The notes under the pieces: generated by a model
What the model was told of the DNA's origin: nothing
Seen by the model: only the letters and a program-made list of their open reading frames with translations
Databases searched by the model: none
Part shown: piece after piece, positions 55,460 to 64,000 of the stretch
How the letters are laid out: each line of letters starts with the position of its first letter
Position numbering within the stretch: the first letter of the stretch is position 1
Origin: Toxorhynchites rutilus septentrionalis
Taxonomy: Eukaryota > Arthropoda > Insecta > Diptera > Culicidae
Length of the DNA: 64,000 nucleotides
NCBI RefSeq assembly: GCF_029784135.1
Contig: NC_073745.1
Span: 77,557,569 to 77,621,568 of the forward strand
Direction: 5' to 3'
Translations under genes and position numbers: made by a program

Positions 55460-55865
55460 TCTTACTCCTGATACGCATCGTTTCATATTGTGAGTAAACG
55501 CCGAAATGCAGGCAAAAAGATTACTCGTTGCGTCGGGGGGGAAAACGAGTGGTTAGTGCCATCGAAAAAAATACCCACTTTAATCGTCAAATTGCTCAAC
55601 TTTTTTACTATATTTCTTGTTCGTGTTTCAAGCAAAATGCTGCAAATGCTAAAATGCTGCATAAATTTCCTGTCTAATGGTATATAACACAACATATGTC
55701 GCAATAACGAGTTTGAGTAATATGCGTTTGAAAACTCTTAATAAATCGTTACATTTTTCGTAGAGTCACCCCCCTAAATAAAAATCAAAGACATAGTCCT
55801 ATGTCGAAAAATCGTACAAAACCTCACCAGTAACTTTTAAAAAATCGTGTTCGGTACACAATTTG
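55460..55865. other. Short unannotated stretch with one palindrome end
   Basis: AAGACATAGTCCTATGTCGA (55788-55807) resembles the palindromic end of the GACGTAGG family; no partner end was located. No gene. Confidence 0.45.
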
Positions 55866-57168
55866 AAAAAAAAAGTCACAGGAGGGTTGTGTCCGAGATA
55901 CGACCGCGTAGCTGACGTAGGATTCCGTTAGGCTATCTATTGATTTTGGATATGTTCGATGAATTACATCGTGAAACTCTTTGATAATGCTTTGGTGGCC
56001 CTGAAAAGGACCGTTTTGTTTGGTTGTAGGGTATTGTTTGTTCACTCCACCAGTGTTTACCGAGTGATGATGACAGAAGTATGGTAAACAGTCGTTGGGT
56101 GGTGTGTATCAGATAGAAGATGCCGAAGTGGAATGAGATATGATGAAAACCGCCCTCTGTGACCCTAGACGAGATGCCTCCTGTGTTATGTATGGATGAA
56201 ATAAAGAAAAAAAAACTCACCAATGTAATATTAGATAATTACCAATACGAGCACAATTATAAATTTTTCTCATCAGTATAACCATGTTACATGAATGTAG
56301 AGAAAACATATTTGAAATGGAAAAGATAATTTTGTTTTATAATTTTCACTTTCTGAGAGTTTATTCAACCCAATGCGAGTATATGTAGAGCTTATGGGAA
56401 ATCCCTTTTTTGAATATTTCTTCACTTATCCAATTTTTTCTCGCCGCATGCCCTTTCCTTGGGTGAAAATGAACACAACAAAACCGAACGACTCGTTCTC
56501 GAGCGGGAAAACACATAGTTTTTATTTATGAAAATTGAAATAAATCGTTTCATATATCAAGTCATTTTTAACACAACTGCTACCATATACAATTTTACAA
56601 TTACACTTGTGCTAAATTTTTCACAATACACGATCGGTCATTGATATGAAATTTCACGAAGCAAACAAACATTAAAGTTTCAACAAGTTTAAATTTTATT
56701 TGCTAGAACTAATCGTATCACTCACCCTACATGCAATAAAAAAATGCCCCCGAATTGCATATATTTGCAATATCGATTTCCCTCGGGCACCTTGGTTTTG
56801 ATGTCTCTATTAGGGAACACATTTCGGTGGGAACAAAAGCTCCCCTTACTTTCATATATTTGCAATGTCGATTTCCCCCAGGTAGCTTGGTTTTGATGTC
56901 TCTGTTAGGGAACCGCCGCATGTGTCGTCAATTTCGACCAATTAGAAGTGGATATTTCCATTAGGATAGGTGTTGAGATTTTTCAATTGTTCGATAGTTA
57001 GGTTCATGACATATATTATTTTATTCAATATAAAAAATTGTTATGGAGTGCATGAAATGACTGAGCAATAAGCGTTTGAAATTGGACAGTTTTCACGATG
57101 TGCTCGATTTTCGATTTTCAATTTGTACCCAAATATGTTCCCGAAAGACGTAATCCTACGTCAAAAAA
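55866..57168 (-). repeat. 1.3-kb histone-signal repeat, copy 2
   Basis: The best-preserved copy. Read on the reverse strand it begins TTTTTTGACGTAGGATTACG, contains two roughly 95-bp units (56758-56920), an AT-rich middle, a histone-type 3' processing signal (55977-56012), and ends GGTCGTATCTCGGACACAAC-CCTCCTGTGACTTTTTTTTT. Copy 1 lies at 43986-45177 and a partial copy at 24777-25540. The frames seen in it (55933-56223, 56727-56921) are not maintained between copies. Confidence 0.85.
55977..56012 (-). promoter_or_regulatory. Histone pre-mRNA 3'-end stem-loop and downstream element
   Basis: On the reverse strand, AAAAC-GGTCCTTTTCAGGGCC-ACCA (stem-loop at 55997-56012) has the canonical six-base stem, UUUC loop, and A-rich 5' and ACCA 3' flanks of metazoan replication-dependent histone mRNAs. 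A purine-rich AAAGAG follows about 15 bases downstream (55977-55982), in the position of the U7 snRNA-binding histone downstream element. No histone coding sequence is recognisable upstream, so this is the signal without its gene. Confidence 0.8.
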
Positions 57169-57409
57169 ACTTTTTCCAAATCCACGCCGTTCACCGTTCG
57201 ATTTCCTTTTGTTTCCCTGCTTTGTGATGGGACAGTTTGCCTTTTCAGTTGTGCGTGGCTGTGTAGTGCTTTTAGTTGCATGTCGAAACTTGTTGCCATT
57301 AGAAATCATGTCATGCGCAATTTAGAGCATTTGATGGAGGTATGGGAGTTATTGGAGAAGTCGATAATTTAGACGTAAATATGTTTTTTTCACACATATA
57401 AAACATCGA
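57169..57409. other. No recognisable feature
   Basis: About 240 bp between repeats; the frame 57098-57325 crosses the repeat boundary and has no known motif. Confidence 0.4.
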
Positions 57410-58240
57410 ATAAAAAACAGGAAGTGGGTTATATCTATGGTATAACCGCAATGGTGACGTAGGACTATCGTTGATTCAGTGATCATTTGTTTGAAGTTGA
57501 ATCTGAGTTCATTCTGAATGAATGAATACATAAATATTTGGGGGACTTTGAAAACGAGAGCGTTACGTTGGAGGTACAAGGTTTTATGCATCCAATATTG
57601 GATACGATGAACCGTGGTGCAGATTATCCGCGAAAGCGAGTTTCATAGTAATTCTCGTGACCTTCTCGAAATTCGTAAGTGAGTGGTAGGTTCTTGCTCT
57701 TTTGTTTTGGTGCTGCCTTTCATATTATTTGAACGCTGGTGTACATGAGCTTATAGATTTGATTTCTGTATTGATAGAACAAAGTTTTCATACTGAAATA
57801 TCTTTTTTTTTTTGTGTTTGAACCTCATTTTTAGTACTTTATTGCGTTATCCGCGATTTTCGTTATCCGCGCTGGCTTCGCCAAACTATTCCGCGGATAA
57901 TCGGGGTTCTACAGTATTTGCAATGCAGATTTCCCCGAGGTTGCTTGGTTTTGATGACTGTGTTGGGGAAACCGTAAATCGGACCAATCAAACCGAGGCA
58001 GTTAGGGCGTTTAGATAAAGCTTAACATTTTACAGTTATTCAATTGTTTATCTAATGAAAAACAACATTTTATTAATTGCGATATATGCGTGGAAATATT
58101 CCCTATTAATTGACGCAAAATCAAGAAATGTTCGAGTTATAAGCATTCCAAATCATTCATTTTTACCTGCATGTTATGTGTTTAGGTTTTCATTTTATCT
58201 CCCATATATTCCGGTTAGACGTAGTTCCACGTCAAAATTC
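57410..58240 (-). repeat. GACGTAGG-palindrome family, inverted copy
   Basis: It matches the reverse of 17898-18440: GTGGGTTATATCTATGGTAT, GTGACGTAGGACTATCG, TTGGGGAAACCGTAAATCGG, AATGTTCGAGTTATAAGCAT and the far end TTAGACGTAGTTCCACGTCA. It is interrupted by a pogo-like MITE at 57620-57914. Non-coding. Confidence 0.75.
57620..57914 (+). mobile_element. pogo-like MITE, nested
   Basis: Interior and right end (TTATCCGCGATTTTCGTTAT, CCGCGGATAATCGGGGTTCT-ACAGTA) align with 63327-63664. The left end has lost part of its terminal repeat (CAGATTATCCGCG instead of CAGTAGAACCCCGATTATCC). It sits within the ATTTGCAATGC region of the host repeat. Confidence 0.75.
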
Positions 58241-58850
58241 GCACAAAAACGACCGTACAAAAAATGGTTTCCTGTACTGTTTTTCGACTTAATCGGCCAA
58301 ATGTTTTCAAAAAAATGTTTTTCGATGTTTTTACTAGGATTAAAACAGACCGAAAAGTATATTTTTTTTCGATGCGGGTAATATGGACAGGTTTGTAATA
58401 ACGAAGCGTAGAGGTTTATCGTACGTGAGAGGAATAATTTTATTCAAACAAGGTCTGAACTCTTCACGAATGAAAAACGTTAAACGATAAAAAAAAAATC
58501 AAATTAATCCAGCTAAAAGTGATATTCTGCTTTTCTGCAGTATAAACGGACTGACCCTCAACTATTTTGCTTTTGGTTCCAGTCACTTTCTGGACAGTCC
58601 ATCTTTGGTGATTGAATTTCCATTTACAGACGCAGAACATTCTGTAGGAATAGATTAAACAGACTCTCCACAGTACAACTCACTCCCACTGGCAACTGTC
58701 CATTTCACCCCAACAGTACTATTATATCAATTGCTATAAAGCAATGAAATCGACAAATAACAAAACATGAGTATTTTTGATTCGAATGAAAGATTGTATT
58801 CCGTTTGGGTTGAAGGAAATATGAGTATTCCACAGCAATTGGGAATTTTG
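58241..58850. other. No recognisable gene
   Basis: About 600 bp of AT-rich sequence; nothing identified. Confidence 0.4.
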
Positions 58851-59460
58851 ACGTAGGTCTACGTTTAACCGGAAGATATAGGGGGTAAAATGAAAATCTA
58901 GGCACTGAACATGAAGGAAAAAATAAAAGATTCCGGATGCTTATAACTCGAGCATTTCTTAACAGATCGCACAGGTGTTTACATCTATTGATAGGAAATA
59001 TTTCTACGCATCTATCACAATGAATAACATTTCATTTTTCTTGAGATAAACAATTGATTAATTGCATTGCATTGTCCAAACGCATTGTGTGCCTCGTTTT
59101 GATTGGCTCGATTTACGCTCCTCAAATGGCTCCGACCAAAACAGACAAAAGCGAGCAACCAGAATAACAGCGGAATATAATTTGGGTACAAATGAAGAAT
59201 CATATTGTAAACCACTTGTAACCACGTAAACCACGCCTTTCATTAAGGGTGCCAAATCAGAAAACAGGTCACGTTTTTATGAAATAAAGATAACATTAAT
59301 AACTATTTTTGCAGCGAAGGGATTTTGGCAATTTACATACTAAACGAATCGGAAATTCCGTAAGATTTGTTTAATATGCTATACATTAGAATCCCCTGGT
59401 CTTTAAATGGTTAAAATTCATGAAAACTTTAAGTGTTTCCATTTTCCCATACATTTGCTT
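58851..59460 (+). repeat. GACGTAGG-palindrome family, fragments
   Basis: 58855-59115 (TTTTGACGTAGGTCTACGTT, ATAACTCGAGCATTTCTTAA, GTTTTGATTGGCTCGATTTA) and 59225-59460 (GGGTGCCAAATCAGAAAACA, AAATTCATGAAAACTTTAAG) match separate parts of 50598-51500, in rearranged order. Confidence 0.72.
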
Positions 59461-59470
59461 CACGTAGTGT

Positions 59471-59902
59471 GTGACGAGCAAGAAGAAGAGGAAGGCAGGC
59501 TGTAGCCCTGCAAAAAACGAACGCATTGCCAGGGGCAATAAAATTTTGAGGCAAGCGTCATCTAATGATGCACGCGATGTTGGTGCAGTGAAAAGCGCTC
59601 GCACTGCACCGAGCCTTCGCGAGTGTGACACCACATCGAACAACAGCGAAGTAGGCGATTTCGGCGCGTCGGTCGAAAATGAAAACGCCGTTACCCAAGC
59701 AGCAACCACAATTAAGCTCCCCCCGCTAGTGGTGAAGGTGGTCGCTCTTGACAAATTCATTAGCGAATTCGCATCGACGAGTGTTACAGCAGAGTACAAG
59801 CTGTGTGGCATAATTCAGTCTTTTTCCAAGCAGTTAACATTGTTTGTTTTCCGTCATCATAAGGACTTCGTTGGTTCCTTTGAGAATGCATCAATGCATT
59901 AA
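59471..59902 (+). pseudogene. Jockey-type LINE ORF1 (gag-like) N-terminal fragment
   Basis: An open frame with basic and Ser/Ala-rich N-terminus (KKKRKAGCSPAKNERIARGN) leads to PPLVVKVVALDKFISEFAST with SVTAEYKLCGI, resembling the segment preceding the nucleic-acid-binding half of Jockey-type ORF1 proteins. The frame has no clear ATG (it opens at GTG) and ends shortly after CGI, before any zinc knuckles. It is probably a 3'-truncated scrap; family assignment is moderate. Confidence 0.6.
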
Positions 59903-60040
59903 ACTGACGTATAGCAAAGCAGGCGTTAAGGTTGTGCGCCAAAAAATTATTTGGGGCATACCAACTGTATGGCACCCGCCATGTTTTTGGTGCCAACATC
60001 TCAAACGTCAAAAGTATTTGTTTTCTTCAAAACAGCGATC

Positions 60041-60470
60041 CGCGTTGACGGCATTGAGCTTCGATTACTAGTTTAGGGGAGCGTTAAAGAATAGCTGATC
60101 GGAGTGAACGTTTTCAAAATTACAATTATGAATGAAAATTAGCTTTTCCATATCAAATTAGTATTCTGTTTAAATTAAAAACACTTTTGTTTGCAGGTGG
60201 AGAAAAAGTCTCATACGAATATTGTTTATGAAGAAAACTCTATATTATAATGAAAAAATTCAGCAACAATGTTGGAATTATATGGCCATATGATTGAATG
60301 AAAGTCAGAAATACGTGTTAACTAAATAACATAATGTGAAAATTTTCATTCAAATTTTAAAATTTGAAACGCGGCTCCATGTATTGTAATCTGGTAGAGA
60401 TTACACTAACGAGTTTGGGACCCAAATTATGGCTCTAATTTGAAGTCGCAACCAGACCTCGACGTCATCG
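60041..60470 (-). repeat. Diverged copy of the 431-bp MITE
   Basis: It starts with CCGCGTTGACGGCATTGAGC, the terminus of the MITE at 50959-51389 read in reverse, and continues with ATTATGAATGAAAATTAGC and CAAATTAGTATTCTGTTTAA, matching that MITE's interior. The far end is not clearly preserved. Confidence 0.6.
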
Positions 60471-61169
60471 CGAATTACCAATTTACCACCATCTGACATA
60501 TCGTGATGTCGATGATGAACTTTTATGGGCACCTTACACGATCAACCGGATTGACAATAAGTGTCTTCAATATCGTGACAGCTAGGCTTTCAACATCTGA
60601 TCTAACCTCAATCAATATTTTTCCACCTTACACGGTCAATATCGCCCTCAACCCGAGACAACGAAAGTATCCGCGATGGCTAGTGGTGACATTCGAGTTT
60701 GGGATCCAAACTTTTCTCTATCAGATTAGAAGGCTAAAAGGCAATTTTCAATTGGTAAAATTTGAATGAAAATATCTACTTGGTATTATTTAATTAGTTG
60801 AAGCGCGTAGTCCTAACCTTAACTTAACCTACTTCCTCTGAATTTTCAGATATTCCTACTAAAATGTATTATTATAATATAACGTCAATTTCAGACATAA
60901 TTTTTGTATGGGATTTTCTCACCACTTGCAGAAAAAAAGTGATTTGCATTCACATAGAATACTAATTTGATTCGTAAAAGTTTATTTTCATTCATAATTT
61001 ACACTTTGGAATTCGGATTTTCTTCTCAAAAATACATCATAATACTCGTTTCACAAATACAGACTGTTCCTTTCAGTTTCAGAGATGCCAGATTATTTTA
61101 GTTTTCGAAAATATATGCAAATTATTTTATCTGCAAGCAAATGTTTTTATTCCATAAATGAGACTATGA

Positions 61170-62135
61170 CAGTAGAACCCCGATTATCCGCGAGCGGGTG
61201 ATCCGCCCTGCGGATTATTGTGCGATTCACATAGAACGTTACGGAAAAGAACGTCTACGTTCCGTCAACGTCTCCACCAATTCACACATGCAGTCAATGC
61301 TTGCACCAGCACCGTCACGTCAAATGTCAAACGAATGATCTATTCAATGTTTTTCATGGTGTCGCCATCTACAACAATTTTGAATTGCAATGCCCTCTTT
61401 CAAATCAGCATACCTAGAATCAGTCCTAAATTTACAAAAAAAAACAGGGAAAATCATTGAAATATATTATTTAAATGCCTAAAACCTGTAGTCCCGACCC
61501 TTTTTTAACAATAATAATATATAGACTGTTTTTCTCAGCTAGTCGTGAATTGATTTTAACTGAGAAATTTGAAACTGGGAGATATGTTGGCATAAAAAAT
61601 GCAGCCAAAATCAAAACAAAAGCCGAGACACAAAGCCCAGACAAAAACCCAACGAGCCGTCCGTCTCCGTCAATTATTCTTTTCTACAAATCCTGCCGGT
61701 CGTTTTCGTTGAACTTATGCTGACGGGTCGTTACGTTGCCGGTGTATGTGAATGTTTTCATATGAATTGCATGGTAGAATAACTGACGTAACGGAACGTG
61801 ACGGGGCGTGAACGTGACGTGGATGTTGTATGTGAATCGCACTTATTCGTGACTGCTAGCTCCATAGTAAATCAATAGGCCTTTCCGCAATTTGTTAGTG
61901 AGTGGTAGGCCCATGCTCTTTTGTTGTGGTCATGGCTTTTACATTATTTACCCACTGGTGTACACGACCTTATAGATGGATAGTTGATTGATTTTTGTAT
62001 TGATAGAACATAGTTTTTATGTTGAAACATCTCTTTTCGTGTTTGCATTTTTTTTGTCCTTTAATGGGTCATCGCGATATTCGTTAATCGCGGTGAGTTT
62101 GCCCGACTATTCCGCGGATAACCGGGATTCTACTG
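61170..62135 (+). mobile_element. pogo-like MITE (338 bp) split by an insert
   Basis: The left end is CAGTAGAACCCCGATTATCC and the right end reads the same in reverse with two changes. Subtracting the insert at 61220-61842 and one TTATT gives 338 bp, the exact length of the copy at 63327-63664. Termini beginning CAGT and TA beside the right end suggest a pogo-type element. Confidence 0.82.
61220..61842. mobile_element. 623-bp TIR element with 5-bp TTATT duplication
   Basis: Ends GTGCGATTCACATA and TATGTGAATCGCAC are exact 14-bp inverted repeats. TTATT lies at 61215-61219 and 61843-61847. The second tandem unit lacks the insert and one TTATT, giving a precise empty site at about 63376. Subterminal GTTACGG/CCGTTACGT words recur. 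Its frames (61218-61460, 61475-61723) have no known motif. Confidence 0.92.
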
Positions 62136-62680
62136 TAGCTTGAATTAACACATGATGTTTTTTCATCTGTGATTTTCCCAGATCTTCTCATTCTCCAAAT
62201 TTTATAGCGGAGTGTGAAGAAACACACAACCCGCTCACTAGCGCAAAGAATGACCGAGTTCAACGTTAAAAAATTCCTAAAACGTTGTTAAGTTTCATCC
62301 ACTCTCTCACCATCACATTGTCAGTTTACTTTGAAGTTTTGATTTGTATCGTGAAAAGTACCGTATTTTGCTATTCAAAGTATCGGTTTTCCAAACCAAA
62401 AGCTTCCATTTATGATTCCTACAATTTCAGTAGTTTATAAATTTTAATTGCAATCGCAAAAAAGACTAACAAAAATTAAATGTGCGCTTGCATATCTGGC
62501 AACTCAGTCTGGAAGTCCGTGAGGTAAAACGTCAACATCATGCATCTATATGAAATGTCACGATATTGATGCTCGAAAATCAGAAAATCCGGATTTCTGC
62601 GTCGTCGGTCATGTTCAGCTGTCATTATGCTCTCAAATGTCATCATATTGTCAATAAATTTGACCGTGTAAGGTCCGCTT

Positions 62681-64000
62681 AATGGGCACCTTACACGATC
62701 AACCGGATTGACAATAAGTGTCTTCAATATCGTGACAGCTAGGCTTTCAACATCTGATCTAACCTCAATCAATATTTTTCCACCTTACACGGTCAATATC
62801 GCCCTCAACCCGAGACAACGAAAATATCCGCGATGGCTAGTGGCGACATTTGAGTTTGGGATCCAAACTATTCTCTATCAGATTAGAAGGCTATAAGGTA
62901 ATTTTCAATTGGTAAAATTTGAATGAAAATATCTACTTGGTATTATTCAATTAGTTGAAGCTTGTAGTCCTAACCTTAACTTAACCTATTTCCCCTGAAT
63001 TTTCAGATATTCCTACTAAAATGTATTATTATAATATAACGTCAATTTCAGACATAATTTTTGTATGAGATTTTCTCACCACTTGCAGGAAAAAAGTTAT
63101 TTGCATTCACATAGAATACTAATTTGATTTGTAAAAGTTAATTTTCATTCATAATTTACACTTTAGAATTCGGTTTTTCTTCTCAAAAATACATCATAAT
63201 ACTCGTTTCACAAATACAGACTGTTCCTTTCAGTTTCAGAGATGCCAGATTATTTTAGTTTGCGAAAATATATGCAGGTTATTTTATCTGCAAGCAAATG
63301 TTTTTATTCCATAAATGAGACTATGACAGTAGAACCCCGATTATCCGCGAGCGGGTGATCCGCCCTGCGGATTATTCGTGACTGCGAGTTCCATAGTAAA
63401 TCAATAGGCCTTTCCGGAATTTGTTAGTGAGTGGTAGGCCCATGCTCTTTTGTTGTGATCATGGCTTTTACATTATTTAGCCACTGGTGTACACGACCTT
63501 ATAGATGGATAATTGATTGATTTCTGTATTGATAGAACATCGTTTTTATGTTGAAACATCTCTTTTTGTGTTTGCATTTTTTTATCCTTCAATGGGTCAT
63601 CCGCGATTTTCGTTAATCGCGGTGAGTTTGCCCAACTATTCCGCGGATAATCGGGATTCTACTGTAGCTTGAATTAACACATGATGTTTTTTCATCTGTG
63701 CTTTTCCAAGATCTTCTCATTATCTAAATTTTATAGCGGAGTGTGAAGAAACACACAACCCGCGCACTAGCGCAAAGAATGACCGAGTTCAACGTTAAAA
63801 AATTCCTAAAACGTTAAGTTTCATCCACTCTCTCACCATCACTTTGTCAGTTTACTTTGAAGTTTTGATTTGTATCGTGAAAAGTACCGTATTTTGCTAT
63901 TCAAAGTATCGGTTTTCCAAACCAAAAGCTTCCATTTACGATTCCTACAATTTCAGTGGTTTATGAATTTTAATTGCAATCGCAAAAAAGACTAACAAAA
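62681..64000 (+). repeat. Tandem duplication unit 2 (runs off the window)
   Basis: It begins GGGCACCTTACACGATCAAC directly after unit 1 and follows it almost base for base to the window end (corresponding to about 62475 in unit 1). It lacks the 623-bp insert. The continuation beyond 64000 is not visible. Confidence 0.9.
63327..63664 (+). mobile_element. pogo-like MITE, uninterrupted copy
   Basis: 338 bp with CAGTAGAACCCCGATTATCC at the left and ATCGGGATTCTACTG at the right, followed by TA. It is the empty-site counterpart of 61170-62135. Confidence 0.85.

Larger units (their letters stand above)
60525..62680 (+). repeat. Tandem duplication unit 1
   Basis: It begins GGGCACCTTACACGATCAAC and ends TTGACCGTGTAAGGTCCGC; these ends are partial inverted repeats of each other. 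Apart from a 623-bp insert it is nearly identical to the unit starting at 62681 (ungapped length about 1.53 kb). An internal ACCTTACACGGTCAATATCG (60628) repeats the terminal motif. Contains a pogo-like MITE (61170-62135). No coding capacity; open frames at 60503-60769 are repeated in the second unit but carry no motif. Confidence 0.88.

Noticed and set aside
56020..56120. Histone H2B C-terminus upstream of the stem-loop (LGKHWWSEQT looks a little like LAKHAVSEGT)
   Set aside because: The similarity covers only a few residues, the flanking residues do not match, and the other copy does not keep the frame.
56727..56921. Repetitive peptide frame (RDIKTKLPGGNRHCKYM-type units)
   Set aside because: It is a translation of the 95-bp tandem unit; frames differ between copies and strands.
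1..64000. Integrated non-retroviral RNA virus sequence, expected at times in mosquito genomes
   Set aside because: No polymerase, glycoprotein or nucleoprotein-like frame was seen; all recognisable coding debris is from transposable elements.

Overview
The window looks like mosquito DNA, most likely a culicine such as Aedes. It is AT-rich and consists almost entirely of transposable elements and their debris: mariner, ITmD37E-type and Tc1-like transposons, Jockey-type, RTE-like and RNase H-bearing LINEs, BEL/Pao and gypsy remnants, tRNA-derived SINEs and many short TIR elements. The species is inferred from this element mix and was not tested by a database search. I found no convincing host protein-coding gene, no tRNA or rRNA gene, no CRISPR array and no recognisable viral insertion. 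Low-repeat blocks at about 12.2-15.0, 18.5-21.2, 30.1-31.3, 35.4-37.2, 37.6-41.4 and 52.1-54.3 kb look like ordinary intergenic or intronic sequence.

Layout. 0-5.1 kb: a partial Kolobok-like copy cut by a mariner fragment, a hAT scrap, then an apparently complete Kolobok-like transposon (1300-4363, TTAA on both sides, uninterrupted 568-aa transposase) sitting in the tail of a Jockey LINE remnant. 5.6-9.2 kb: a BEL/Pao integrase scrap and a large inverted repeat whose left arm holds a near-intact mariner and whose right arm holds a Jockey fragment. 9.8-12.2 kb: a SINE inside another retroelement (11-bp target duplication), a 321-bp MITE inside a dead mariner, and a 5'-truncated LINE with a 12-bp target duplication. 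15-18.5 kb: gypsy RT debris and two TIR elements. 21-29.9 kb: mariner/Tc1 remnants, two RNase H-type LINE 3' ends, a SINE inside a repeat, and a 929-bp TIR element. 31-37.5 kb: a SINE, an RTE-like LINE, a roughly 140-bp tandem array, and a palindromic GTCCACGTGGAC repeat family. 41.5-45.7 kb: a Jockey RT split by gypsy-like DNA, and a Tc1 split by a 1.2-kb repeat. 46.2-48.9 kb: two back-to-back TIR elements, one carrying a zeste/Myb-like pseudogene. 50.3-59.5 kb: a repeat family with GACGTAGG palindromic ends, an ITmD37E-type element, and a second copy of the 1.2-kb repeat, which carries a textbook histone pre-mRNA 3'-end signal. 60.5-64 kb: a tandem duplication whose two units differ by one 623-bp insertion, giving occupied and empty sites in the same window.

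Nothing here forms an operon or pathway. What the window records is a series of insertions: target-site duplications and interrupted elements let the relative order of many events be read directly. The only gene that looks capable of making a full protein is the Kolobok-like transposase; the mariner transposase is one homopolymer base away from being open.
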